A DNA stretch of 64,000 bases from Coleofasciculus sp. FACHB-T130 (GTDB taxonomy: Bacteria > Cyanobacteriota > Cyanobacteriia > Cyanobacteriales > FACHB-T130): contig NZ_JACJOG010000051.1 in the NCBI RefSeq assembly GCF_014695375.1, forward strand, positions 61,035 through 125,034. The letters are read 5' to 3'. The translations under genes and the position numbers were made by a program. The notes under the pieces were generated by a model, which made no database searches, was not told the origin of the DNA, and worked only from the letters and a program-made list of their open reading frames with translations. The stretch's first letter is position 1; the number at the start of each line of letters is the position of its first letter. This document shows positions 18,341 through 27,406 of this stretch, in pieces.

Positions 18341-20338
18341 ATGACGCAATTTTGTCTGCAAGCTCCCTTTCAACCGACGGGCGATCAGCCGAATGCGATC
18401 GCGCAACTCACGAAAGGCGTAAAAAAAGGCGATCGCTTTCAAACCCTACTGGGAGCGACGGGAACGGGCAAGACATTCTCAGTAGCAGCCGTTATTGAGA
18501 ATGTCGGCAGACCCACGCTGGTATTGGCGCACAACAAAACGCTCGCTGCTCAATTGTGTAACGAATTGCGGGAGTTCTTTCCCCCAAATGCGGTGGAGTA
18601 TTTCGTCAGTTACTACGACTACTATCAGCCAGAAGCGTATATTCCCGTCACCGACACATATATCGAGAAAAGTGCTGCAATTAACGACGAAATTGATATG
18701 TTGCGACACTCCGCCACGCGATCGCTTTTTGAGCGGCGCGATGTCATTGTCGTGGCTTCCATTAGCTGTATTTATGGTTTGGGAATTCCCTCGGAATATC
18801 TCAAAGCCGCGATTCCCCTAAAGATGGGGCGAGAAGTAAATCAACGCGAGTTGCTGCGAGATTTAGCTTCCGTGCAGTATAGCCGCAACGATGTAGAAAT
18901 GGGGCGAGGAAAGTTCCGAGTTCGGGGCGATGTGCTGGAAATTGGCCCTGCTTACGAAGATCGGATTATTCGCGTAGAATTTTTTGGAGATGAAATTGAC
19001 GCCATTCGCTACGTTGACCCCGTAACTGGCGAAATTCTTCAGAGTATGGACGCCGTAAATGTGTACCCAGCGCGTCACTTTGTCACCCCAGAAGATCGGC
19101 TAGAAGCCGCTTGTAATGACATTGAACAGGAACTTAAAGATCGGCTAGAAGAATTAGAAAAAGCCGGGAAATTACTAGAGGCGCAACGACTCGATCAGCG
19201 CACTCGCTACGATTTGGAAATGTTGCGGGAAGTCGGATATTGCAACGGCGTTGAGAACTACTCCCGACATTTAGCAGGACGGCGTGCGGGAGAACCGCCA
19301 GAGTCCTTGATTGATTATTTTCCCAAAGATTGGCTGTTGGTGGTGGATGAATCTCACGTCAGCGTCCCCCAAATCCGGGGAATGTACAATGGCGACCAAG
19401 CACGAAAAAAAGTGCTGATTGAACATGGTTTTCGCCTCCCCAGTGCGGCTGATAACCGTCCTCTGAAGTCAGAAGAGTTCTGGGAGAAGGTAAATCAGTG
19501 TATTTTTGTTTCTGCAACTCCCGGTAACTGGGAGATAGAACAGTCAGAGGATCGAATTGTACAACAGGTAATCCGTCCGACTGGCGTACTCGATCCAGAA
19601 ATTTTTGTGCGTCCCACGGAAGGACAAATTGACGACTTGTTAGGTGAGATTAAAGACAGGATTGACAAGCGAGAACGGGTGCTAGTTACTACCTTAACTA
19701 AGCGCATGGCGGAGGATTTGACAGAATATTTACAAGAACGAGGAATTCGAGTCCGCTATCTGCACTCAGAAATTAACTCGATTGAGCGAATTGAAATCTT
19801 GCAAGAGTTGCGCGAGGGTAATTTCGATGTGCTAATTGGGGTTAACTTGCTCCGAGAAGGGTTGGATTTGCCGGAAGTTTCTCTGGTGGCAATTTTGGAT
19901 GCAGATAAAGAAGGTTTCTTACGCGCAGAGCGATCGCTTATTCAAACGATTGGTCGTGCGGCTCGTCACGTCCGGGGTCAAGCGATCCTCTATGCTGATA
20001 ATCTCACCGATAGCATGATCAAAGCGATTGACGAAACCGATCGGCGGCGGGGGATTCAGATGGCATATAACAAGATGCACAACATTACACCCCAACCGAT
20101 TATCAAAAAAGTCAATAACTCAATTTTGGCTTACCTAGATGTTTCGCGGCGGCTGAATTCTCAACAGTTGGAAGAAATTTACGAACAGGCGGACGATTTG
20201 CCTTTAGAGAATATTCCAGAGTTGATTACCCAACTGGAAGCGCAGATGAAGGAAGCAGCAAAGAATTTGCAGTTTGAAGAAGCGGCAAAATACCGCGATC
20301 GCATCAAGCATCTGCGAGATAAATTACTCGGTCATTAA
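18341..20338 (+). CDS. uvrB: Excinuclease ABC subunit UvrB
   Basis: The 665-residue length is normal. The Walker A motif is GATGTGKTF near residue 39; the beta-hairpin that clamps damaged DNA is [12 protein letters not shown]; the Walker B/DEAD-like motif is VDESH; helicase motifs V and VI are [14 protein letters not shown] and [11 protein letters not shown]-terminal UVR domain (about 625-660) binds UvrC. UvrB verifies lesions in nucleotide excision repair with UvrA and UvrC. A plain single gene with no repair neighbours. Confidence 0.98.
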   Translation: MTQFCLQAPFQPTGDQPNAIAQLTKGVKKGDRFQTLLGATGTGKTFSVAAVIENVGRPTLVLAHNKTLAAQLCNELREFFPPNAVEYFVSYYDYYQPEAYIPVTDTYIEKSAAINDEIDMLRHSATRSLFERRDVIVVASISCIYGLGIPSEYLKAAIPLKMGREVNQRELLRDLASVQYSRNDVEMGRGKFRVRGDVLEIGPAYEDRIIRVEFFGDEIDAIRYVDPVTGEILQSMDAVNVYPARHFVTPEDRLEAACNDIEQELKDRLEELEKAGKLLEAQRLDQRTRYDLEMLREVGYCNGVENYSRHLAGRRAGEPPESLIDYFPKDWLLVVDESHVSVPQIRGMYNGDQARKKVLIEHGFRLPSAADNRPLKSEEFWEKVNQCIFVSATPGNWEIEQSEDRIVQQVIRPTGVLDPEIFVRPTEGQIDDLLGEIKDRIDKRERVLVTTLTKRMAEDLTEYLQERGIRVRYLHSEINSIERIEILQELREGNFDVLIGVNLLREGLDLPEVSLVAILDADKEGFLRAERSLIQTIGRAARHVRGQAILYADNLTDSMIKAIDETDRRRGIQMAYNKMHNITPQPIIKKVNNSILAYLDVSRRLNSQQLEEIYEQADDLPLENIPELITQLEAQMKEAAKNLQFEEAAKYRDRIKHLRDKLLGH

Positions 20339-20363
20339 AAACGCTCAAGCGCCTCTCCTTTCT

Positions 20364-20417
20364 TACTTTGCGTCCTTCGCGTCTAAGCACTTCGCGCAGG
20401 CTTCGCCAACGCGGTTC
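20364..20417. repeat. Dispersed CTTTGCGTCCTTCGCGTC-type repeat
   Basis: TTTGCGTCCTTCGCGTC followed by GCGGTTCAAAA just after uvrB resembles the reverse complement of the CGAACCGCCAAGACGCAGAG element at 60326-60367. This looks like a family of intergenic repeats scattered in the genome. Confidence 0.5.
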
Positions 20418-20519
20418 AAAAATTCAACAGCGATCGCACTTTGACTGGAAAAACAGGGTGAAGAGCGATCGCATCCATACACCAATCAGCCATCTGAAAG
20501 CCAAGTGCAATCTTCATAA

Positions 20520-20726
20520 TTGAGTTCACCGACTCAGGCATCACCCGTGCAGCCTATGAACGCCATCACCAACGGCGTTGGCTTAGGATGGCTGATTGAT
20601 CCAAAGACGAAGCAGGTAGAAATTTACCGTGTAGGGCAAGATGTAGAGGTGTTGGAGTTTCCTTTAACTCTATCTGGCGAGGATGTGCTACCTGGATTTG
20701 AGTTGGATTTGGATGAGGTATGGTGA
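20520..20726 (+). pseudogene. Uma2-family (DUF820) nuclease remnant
   Basis: A 68-codon frame encodes GVGLGWLIDPKTKQVEIYR, then VLPGFELDLDEVW. This is the C-terminal third of Uma2-family (PD-(D/E)XK fold) proteins, which are usually about 190 residues. The N-terminal part is missing, and the preceding bases do not continue the frame, so this is judged a broken copy. Uma2 genes are very numerous in cyanobacteria, and fragments are common. Confidence 0.65.
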
Positions 20727-21455
20727 AAGCTGATTTTTGGTAAGCGATCGCATCCAACCCGAATGGGATTCACTGCTAGAACATTGCTACACAGATGGCA
20801 ATTCTCGGTACGAGCGGCACCACCTCATTAGTTCCGCATATTCCGGAAGGGCGCTAGATAAGGCATACCAAGGATTTCTGGAAAATTTAGCAAGCGCAAT
20901 TTTTTGTCATCCCAGCTAATTCCCTCATCCAGAAATCATGCTCTCAAGGAAAATAAACCTTACCCTAAATTTCTACCTTTTGATTGTGGTGAATGGTACT
21001 GGCGATATCCGTACAATGTTGGCGATCGCTGTCTGAAACTTCACTGCCGCCAATGCAGTTAAACTTTATAAGAGGCGACTCTTACTTTGTCGTGCCCATC
21101 TCATAACCCCAACGTTCAGGGTGCCACGAGAAAACCTAGCGTCCCCTGCGGCTCGTGGAGCGTCAATCTGGCTTTGAATCGTCAAATGTCGATTTTTCTC
21201 CGGCATCTACCCACAGCCGAGTCATCTCCCCGCGTCATCAGCGGCTGACGACGATCTTCCAGATTAGGCAGTGCTGAAACCAGAAAAATTAAATTTGCAT
21301 CTGCATCTTCGATCTTGTTTGCAAAGGGCAGAGCTTCTCGATAATGTTGGCAATTCGCGCAGTCCTAATTATGTTCGTGGGGTTGCGATTTCAACCAGTA
21401 CTTCTGGGCATACTAAGAGTATAGAAGAGCATCATTAAGCTTAGGAATGTAACAT
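20727..21455. other. Gene-poor stretch with possible coding relics
   Basis: About 730 bases before the polysaccharide locus. A 60-codon plus frame at 20737-20919 has no recognisable pattern. On the minus strand, 21182-21364 encodes a protein-like stretch containing CQHYREALPF and LIFLVSALPNLEDRR without a proper start; it may be a gene relic of unknown family. Together with the Uma2 fragment this suggests an eroded region. Confidence 0.45.
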
Positions 21456-22469
21456 ATGCTTAATTACGATCGCGTATCTGAAAAAACTGCTCTGAAACCG
21501 ATGTCTGTTGATTTTACTGTAGCCATTCCGACTTATAACGGGGAAGACCGTTTACCTGATGTCTTAGAGCGACTGCGATCGCAAATTCATACCGAGCAAA
21601 TTGTCTGGGAAGTTTTAGTTGTTGATAATAACAGCTCAGACAATACCGCCAAAGTTGTTCGAGAATACCAAGCAAACTGGCCTTTCGCCTATCCTTTAAG
21701 ATATTGTTTTGAACCCCAACAAGGACTTGCCTTTTCCCGTCAACGTGCAGTCCAAGAAGCCAGAGGTAAGTTGATTGGATTTCTTGATGACGATAATTTA
21801 CCAACATCTACGTGGGTTGCAGCAGCATACACATTTGGGCAAAATCATCCGAAAGTTGGCGGTTATGGGAGCCGCATTTATGGTGACTTGCAAGGGACTC
21901 CTCCCAAAAATTTTGAAGAAATCGCTTGTCTGCTCGCTATTGCAGACAGGGGAACAAATGCTCTATGCTACGAACCCCACAAAAAGGTTCTACCACCTGG
22001 AGCTGGATTAGTTGTGCGTCGCCAAGTCTGGCTGGAAAGCGTGCCAAAAAATTTTATTCTTCACGGGCGAATTGGCGACAATATGCTGGCAGGAGAAGAT
22101 TTAGAAGCGCTATTACATATTCAACAAGCTGGATGGGAAATTTGGTACAACCCTGAAATGTGTATTTACCATCGAATTCCCCACTGGCGCTTAGAGAAAG
22201 ACTATTTAATCAAATTATGTCGCGGCATTGGTTTGAGCCGCCATCGGACTCGGATGCTAAGTTTCAAACCTTGGCAGCGACCCGCCGTTTTTTTTATGTA
22301 TATGGTTAACGATTTACGTAAAATATTATTTCATCTCATCAAGTATAGATTTTCCTTGAAAGATGATATTGTAGCTGCTTGCCAAATGGAGCTTTTTACT
22401 AATAGCCTGATTAGCCCTTTTTATATTTGGAAAACCCGACTACGTACTTATAACATAAAAATTGATTAA
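21456..22469 (+). CDS. Family 2 glycosyltransferase, HpsE-like
   Basis: The 337-residue protein has a GT-A fold: VDFTVAIPTYNGEDRLPDVL, VVDNNSSDNTAKVV, then GFLDDDNLP with the metal-binding Asp cluster, and GAGLVVRRQVW with GEDLEALL downstream. The overall pattern resembles hormogonium polysaccharide transferase HpsE. It would move a sugar from a nucleotide sugar to a growing glycan at the inner membrane. AGGAA lies upstream of ATG 21456; a later ATG at 21501 is possible. It opens the polysaccharide locus that runs to 29578. Confidence 0.85.
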   Translation: MLNYDRVSEKTALKPMSVDFTVAIPTYNGEDRLPDVLERLRSQIHTEQIVWEVLVVDNNSSDNTAKVVREYQANWPFAYPLRYCFEPQQGLAFSRQRAVQEARGKLIGFLDDDNLPTSTWVAAAYTFGQNHPKVGGYGSRIYGDLQGTPPKNFEEIACLLAIADRGTNALCYEPHKKVLPPGAGLVVRRQVWLESVPKNFILHGRIGDNMLAGEDLEALLHIQQAGWEIWYNPEMCIYHRIPHWRLEKDYLIKLCRGIGLSRHRTRMLSFKPWQRPAVFFMYMVNDLRKILFHLIKYRFSLKDDIVAACQMELFTNSLISPFYIWKTRLRTYNIKID

Positions 22470-22721
22470 ATTCTGTGTAGAGAATTTGCCGTTTATATTG
22501 TAAATATTCTCAATATAAAAGCTTTACTTTCTCTTCATACAGGGAGTATTCGTCTCGCTTAAACTGGTCTTTAGCTGGATCAACAGTGAAAAATTTATGG
22601 AAGCGATCGCTCTAAAAGCCTAAGCTTTTCTTCCAATCAGTGCTGTTGATACCTCAAAAGGCATTCTCGTTGGCGATTCAAAAACCCTAGGAACTATCGG
22701 TAACTTTAATTCTCATACCGT

Positions 22722-23867
22722 ATGAACAATATTACGACAGCAATTCCCTTTGTGGATCTTCAACTCCAACACCAGCCTCTTCAAACACAGATAGAGGAGG
22801 CAGTGCGGGGTACGATTCAACGGGGAGATTTTATATTAGGTCAGGCTGTAGCTGACTTTGAGGCGGCGTTTGCCAGTGCCTGTGGTGTAGCTTATGGCAT
22901 TGGAGTCGCTTCGGGAACAGATGCGCTAGCGCTCGGATTAGAAGCCTGTGGTATTGGTGCCGGGGATGAGGTCATTTTACCCACCAATACCTTCATCGCC
23001 ACTCTGATCGGCGTTGTCCACGCTGGTGCCACACCGATTTTAGTCGATTGCGATCCTCAAACTGCGCTAATTGACTTTACAGCCGCCGAAAAAGCAGTCA
23101 CAGCCAAAACCAAAGCGATCGTTCCAGTGCATCTGTATGGGCAAATGGTTTCGCCCCGTCAACTTTTGGACTTTGCCAGCACCCACAACCTGATTGTATT
23201 TGAAGACGCGGCTCAGGCTCACCTAGCACAGCGAGAAGGTTATCGTGCCGGTTCTATTGGTAAAGCAGCAGCTTTTAGCTTCTATCCCAGTAAAAATTTG
23301 GGTGCCATAGGAGATGGAGGCATGGTCATCACCAATGATGAAGCAGTAGCGAAGAAAATGCGATCGCTCCGCAATTACGGGTGTTCCCGTAAGTATTACC
23401 ACACCGAACCCGGTACCAATAGCCGACTTGATACCCTGCAAGCCGCTGTCCTCAACATCAAACTCCCTCATCTTGCCGACTGGAACCACTCACGTAACCA
23501 AGCAGCCCAGCAGTACGACGCCTTATTGAAGCCGCTGGCAAACTCTGGAATTTTCCCCATCCAAAACCAAAGTGGCAACGGTCACATTTATCACCTTTAT
23601 GTTGTTCGTGTCACTGAAGCTTGTCCCCTCGACCGGCAGACGATTCAAGACAAACTAGCGGCTGTTGGTATTCAAACCGGCATCCACTACCCCATTCCCT
23701 GTCATCTTCAACCCGCCTTCGAGAATCTCGGCTATCAAGCCGGAGACTTCCCCCAAGCCGAAGCTCTAGCACTGGAAATTTTATCCTTACCGATGTATCC
23801 AGGCTTAAGCGATACCCAAGTCCATCAGGTCATTGATACTTTGCAAACCTTGTGTGTGAGAACCTGA
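22722..23867 (+). CDS. DegT/DnrJ/EryC1/StrS-family aminotransferase
   Basis: The 381-residue PLP enzyme has ASGTDALALGLEACGIG, PTNTFIATL, FEDAAQAH (PLP-contacting Asp) and FYPSKNLGAIGDGG with the Schiff-base Lys191. Family members aminate nucleotide-linked keto sugars. The setting between a glycosyltransferase and cyanoexosortase suggests it makes an amino sugar for the exported polysaccharide. A paralogue lies at 49529. Confidence 0.92.
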   Translation: MNNITTAIPFVDLQLQHQPLQTQIEEAVRGTIQRGDFILGQAVADFEAAFASACGVAYGIGVASGTDALALGLEACGIGAGDEVILPTNTFIATLIGVVHAGATPILVDCDPQTALIDFTAAEKAVTAKTKAIVPVHLYGQMVSPRQLLDFASTHNLIVFEDAAQAHLAQREGYRAGSIGKAAAFSFYPSKNLGAIGDGGMVITNDEAVAKKMRSLRNYGCSRKYYHTEPGTNSRLDTLQAAVLNIKLPHLADWNHSRNQAAQQYDALLKPLANSGIFPIQNQSGNGHIYHLYVVRVTEACPLDRQTIQDKLAAVGIQTGIHYPIPCHLQPAFENLGYQAGDFPQAEALALEILSLPMYPGLSDTQVHQVIDTLQTLCVRT

Positions 23868-23953
23868 TGAATTTTCAATGTAAAAAACGCTAAGAATAAT
23901 GATTCTAACTTTGCGCTTAGCATTAAAAAAGCTTAGAAAATTAAGGTCAAACT

Positions 23954-24838
23954 ATGCATTTTGAGCGAAAGATTCCGATTGCCATTGAGCGTTACTTGCT
24001 AGAAGGAACCATTGTTGCTTTGCTGGTGATTCTGTACGCTCCACTGTTATGGCACTGGTACGATGGCTGGTTGAACAAAAATATCAGTATTGAACATGAA
24101 TATTACAGCCACGGTTTAATTGGGTTGCCTTTTGCCGCCTATATAACCTGGTCAAATCGACAACAATGGCGTCAGTTACCAGATACAAGTCATCCACTAG
24201 GCGCAGCCTTGCTAGCCTTGGGCGGGGTATTTTATCTCAGCGGCATTACTGACCTGATAAATTTATCCTTTCCTGCTGTATTAGCTGGACTTTGTCTGTG
24301 GCTGAAAGGAGTTCCTGGCTTCAAACTTCAAGGCTTTCCCTTGTTACTCGTATTTTTGGCAACGCCGACCCAAATTCCTTACTTACTAGCTCCCTATACC
24401 TTGCCCCTCCAGCGATTCATTGCTGCAACAGCTGGTTTCATCCTGACTCAGTTCGGGATGAATGTTACTGTCAACCAGATTTACTTATTCGTAGGCGGAC
24501 GAATTGTAGAAGTTGCGCCTTTCTGCGCTGGACTTAAGATGTTATTCACCAGTCTTTATGTAACCTTGATGTTGCTTTACTGGACGGGTGCTTGGGCATC
24601 TCGTACGAAGACGATTTTGTTAGTCGTCGGTGCAGTAGTCATTAGCGTTACTGGTAATATCGTCCGCAATACGCTGCTAACTTTCTTTCATGGTACTGGC
24701 CAAGAAAAAACTTTTGATTGGCTGCACGAAGGCTGGGGCGGTGATGTTTATTCTGCCTGTATGTTGGGGTTAATTGTGCTTCTACTCAATGCGATCGATC
24801 GATATATTTCAGATGAGCCTCAGAAGGATGAAGCATGA
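23954..24838 (+). CDS. crtA: Cyanoexosortase A
   Basis: The 294-residue membrane protein has about eight predicted helices. The exosortase triad is visible: Cys191 in APFCAGLKM, Arg238 in GNIVRNTLL and His258 in LHEGWGGD. Exosortases are membrane transpeptidases thought to cut PEP-CTERM-type sorting signals and attach proteins to a surface glycan; cyanoexosortase A is the cyanobacterial branch. The next gene overlaps its stop by four bases and is its usual partner. No PEP-CTERM substrate is visible in this window. The symbol crtA is also used for an unrelated carotenoid gene. Confidence 0.9.
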   Translation: MHFERKIPIAIERYLLEGTIVALLVILYAPLLWHWYDGWLNKNISIEHEYYSHGLIGLPFAAYITWSNRQQWRQLPDTSHPLGAALLALGGVFYLSGITDLINLSFPAVLAGLCLWLKGVPGFKLQGFPLLLVFLATPTQIPYLLAPYTLPLQRFIAATAGFILTQFGMNVTVNQIYLFVGGRIVEVAPFCAGLKMLFTSLYVTLMLLYWTGAWASRTKTILLVVGAVVISVTGNIVRNTLLTFFHGTGQEKTFDWLHEGWGGDVYSACMLGLIVLLLNAIDRYISDEPQKDEA

Positions 24839-25569
24839 AACTGCCCAAGAAATTGCAGCGCTTTCAATTTTCTAAAGTCGTCTTACTGAGTTTTCTTGTC
24901 GGACTGATGGCAATTGGCGCAGTTCCTAGTTACTTGACAGGACGCTGGTCTTGGGCAAATCCCCCACGAGTGACCAACCTCAAACAACTCAAAAATATAC
25001 GGCAGGCTGGTCTAGCGCTTCCCGGCTGGCAGACTCAACAACAGGATACCGTCACGATTGGCGGTCATAAATGGTCGATTCAGGAACTCCAGCAGGATGA
25101 AAAAACCCAGGTAACTTTGCTGCTTTTGCCTCAAGAAGATCGCAAGGCTCAACCAGAGGTTGAGTGGATGGATATTAATGGGTTTAAAGAGTGGCAGACC
25201 GATCAAGAGCAGCGGTTGCAGTTTAAGGTTGAAACTCAAGCACAAACGGGAACCCAAAACACTACAGAATCTGGAACTTCTGCTACACGTCCGACATCTT
25301 CCGATGTTAAAGCTCGTTTCTTTCGCGGTTGGACTCGGCAGCAGACCTTCGCCGTGCTTCAGTGGTACGCTTGGCCTGGAGGAGGCAATCCGTCTCCTAG
25401 TGGTTGGTTCTGGGCGGATCAAATGGCTCAATTGCACCGTCGCCGCTTGCCTTGGGTTGCTGTTAGCATCTTGATACCGATGGAGCCTTTGGCTGAGGTT
25501 GACACAGCTCTACCACTGGCTAAATCGCTCGGTCAAACGGTTCAAGCTGCTTTGATGAAAGAGTTATGA
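24835..25569 (+). CDS. Cyanoexosortase A system-associated protein (EpsI-like)
   Basis: The 244-residue protein has one N-terminal membrane helix (about 13-33) and a soluble exported part with LPGWQTQQQDTV, HKWSIQELQ and WYAWPGGGNPSPSGWFWADQ, the last like the conserved EpsI-type region. Its ATG overlaps the cyanoexosortase stop, so the two are translationally coupled. In related systems this partner is always next to the exosortase; its mechanism is unknown. Confidence 0.85.
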   Translation: MKLPKKLQRFQFSKVVLLSFLVGLMAIGAVPSYLTGRWSWANPPRVTNLKQLKNIRQAGLALPGWQTQQQDTVTIGGHKWSIQELQQDEKTQVTLLLLPQEDRKAQPEVEWMDINGFKEWQTDQEQRLQFKVETQAQTGTQNTTESGTSATRPTSSDVKARFFRGWTRQQTFAVLQWYAWPGGGNPSPSGWFWADQMAQLHRRRLPWVAVSILIPMEPLAEVDTALPLAKSLGQTVQAALMKEL

Positions 25570-25934
25570 GTTGAGAGTGGGAGGAGAAATTTGCTTGACT
25601 CGCTTGGATTTGAAGAATGAATTTACTGATAACTACACTCTGTGCAATCTGTGCAACTTTTTGAGAATTGTCACCCTTGATGCAACCCGGTGGAGTTTAG
25701 AAGCCAAACGGCTTTCTAACGGGTAGAAGTTTATCGCATCTTGATCCAAGGATGTTGGAAGGGAACCTAAAGCTCCATAAGGGTTTTAGGATTTGCAATC
25801 GTGCCAGTCTAAAACATCACGGGATGAATTTCTGGGGAGGAACTTCAAGACGCGATCGCTTTGTTGAGAATGCAAAGAAAGTTGCACAGTGAGTTATAAC
25901 TGATAAATTTGATGATCGGTTCCCTAAGGTCTTA
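25570..25934. other. Gene-free leader region before the Wza-like gene
   Basis: About 365 bases without a coding frame. It contains the nested inverted repeats annotated at 25679-25790 and a HIP1 site near 25852. As the upstream gene pair ends at 25569, this stretch probably carries a promoter and 5' leader for the export genes. Confidence 0.5.
25679..25790 (+). ncRNA. Candidate structured RNA leader (unclassified)
   Basis: Nested pairings are visible. GATGC (25679-25683) pairs with GCATC (25736-25740); ACCCG (25685-25689) with CGGGT (25720-25724); TAGAAGCC (25698-25705) with GGCTTTCTA (25710-25718) around an AAAC loop. Two more small hairpins follow: CCAA/TTGG at 25746-25758 and CCTAAA/TTTAGG at 25766-25790. 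The set could be a riboswitch-like leader for the Wza-like gene, a standalone RNA, or a mobile-element remnant. I do not recognise a known class. Confidence 0.35.
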
Positions 25935-27239
25935 GTGAATATATTTATGTCTCGCACTTCTGGAGGCTGGTTTCACCGCTTCACCGCCTTCTTTCTCTTC
26001 ACTCTCCACACGAGTGTCTACACGTTGCCGAGTAGTGTCCTACTCTGGATGCTGCACTCAGGGAGTTTTGCTGGTAGAGGGATGAGTCAAACTTTACCCA
26101 CATTACCCAACTCGGTCGCGCCTCCCCTCCCGCCTCCGCCTCCTTCCCCTAATACCAACGAAAACGTACAATCGCCAGTGGTGATTCCAGCAGCTCCTAT
26201 CGATCCCACCAGTCCGCCGCCACCGCTGGGTTATCCATCGCCTCAGCCGTTTGAGGGACAGCCGACCCAGTTTAATAATCGCTACCTACTGGGAACGGGA
26301 GATACCATTTCGGCGTTGGTTGAGCGTTTTCCAGACTTGAGTTTTCAAAGCGTCATTGACGCGGAAGGAAACATTGTGGCACCCCTATTAGGGAAAATAT
26401 CTGTACTGGGTCTGACTCTGGAAGAAGCTCAGGAAAAAATTCGCTTGGGATTAAACCGCTTTGTCATCGATCCCGCTGTCACTGTAACGCTGGCAGGTCA
26501 ACGTGCAGCCCAAGTTACTATCAGTGGCGAAGTCGTTAGACCTGGTTTCTACACCCTGGCTCCTGGCGCTCAACTTTCTGCGGCATTGCTAATCGCTGGC
26601 GGTAGCACTAATCTCGGAGATCTGCGATCGGTTTTGGTGCGTCGCGCCCGGATCGATGGCTCGACAATTGAGCAACGGGTTGATTTGTTTACGCCGCTGC
26701 TAAATGGACAGTCACTCCCCAATTTACGCTTACAAGATGGCGATGCAGTAGTCATCCCGAAGCTAGAAGTTGCTACGGAGCAAAACTACGATCGCTCGTT
26801 AGTTTCTCGTTCTACTGTGTCTCAGCAGCAGATCAATATCCGAGTTTTGAGCTACGCTGGTGGGGGAATTGGTAGTATTAGCTTGCCCAACGGTAGTACA
26901 TTTGTTGATGCTTTAAGCGCGATTGGTCCCAGTCCAGATACTTCTAACCTGCGAAATATTGCCCTGATTCGATTCGATCCCGAACGCGGCAAAGCAGTGA
27001 CTCAGAAAATAGACGGGAAAGCAGCGCTACTGGGAAACATTGCTCAAAATGTCCCCCTAAGGAATAACGATGTCATTGTGGTAGGTCGTAACTTGGTTGG
27101 TAAGATCACTTATGCCTTAAGTACTTTTACTCAACCCTTTCGGGATATTTTGGGATTTCTGCTATTTTTTGATCAGCTAAGAGAAAGTGCTACCGATCTG
27201 TTTGGTCCAACGACTGATAGTAACAATAACTCCGACTAA
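25935..27239 (+). CDS. Polysaccharide export protein (Wza/OPX-like)
   Basis: The 434-residue protein has an N-terminal hydrophobic segment, a proline-rich linker (about 55-105), then a polysaccharide-export domain starting LGTGDTISALVERFPDL near 115 and SLBB-type domains with VTISGEVVRPGFYTLAPG at about 195-215 and a second copy near 300-370. OPX proteins form the outer-membrane channel for exported glycan. Unlike Wza there is no lipobox, as is usual in cyanobacteria. GTG 25935 follows AAGG; ATG 25947 is an alternative start. Confidence 0.9.
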   Translation: MNIFMSRTSGGWFHRFTAFFLFTLHTSVYTLPSSVLLWMLHSGSFAGRGMSQTLPTLPNSVAPPLPPPPPSPNTNENVQSPVVIPAAPIDPTSPPPPLGYPSPQPFEGQPTQFNNRYLLGTGDTISALVERFPDLSFQSVIDAEGNIVAPLLGKISVLGLTLEEAQEKIRLGLNRFVIDPAVTVTLAGQRAAQVTISGEVVRPGFYTLAPGAQLSAALLIAGGSTNLGDLRSVLVRRARIDGSTIEQRVDLFTPLLNGQSLPNLRLQDGDAVVIPKLEVATEQNYDRSLVSRSTVSQQQINIRVLSYAGGGIGSISLPNGSTFVDALSAIGPSPDTSNLRNIALIRFDPERGKAVTQKIDGKAALLGNIAQNVPLRNNDVIVVGRNLVGKITYALSTFTQPFRDILGFLLFFDQLRESATDLFGPTTDSNNNSD

Positions 27240-27406
27240 AGAAGCTGGTAATAAATGCCAGCTCAAACCAAAAATATCTGAGAAAATAGATGATAGAAAA
27301 TACCAAGCCAAAGCAGCAAAATAAGAAAAACATTTAGCGTAAACTTTTGATTTCTACTTGTTTCTACTCCTGATTTCCTCATTAGCCCCTAGGCCCGAAA
27401 ACGACC

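Noticed and set aside
20339..20519. Gap after uvrB examined for a tRNA
   Set aside because: No cloverleaf pairing; the GC-rich part matches a dispersed repeat instead.
20737..20919. 60-codon frame after the Uma2 fragment
   Set aside because: No family resemblance or ribosome site; judged part of the eroded region.
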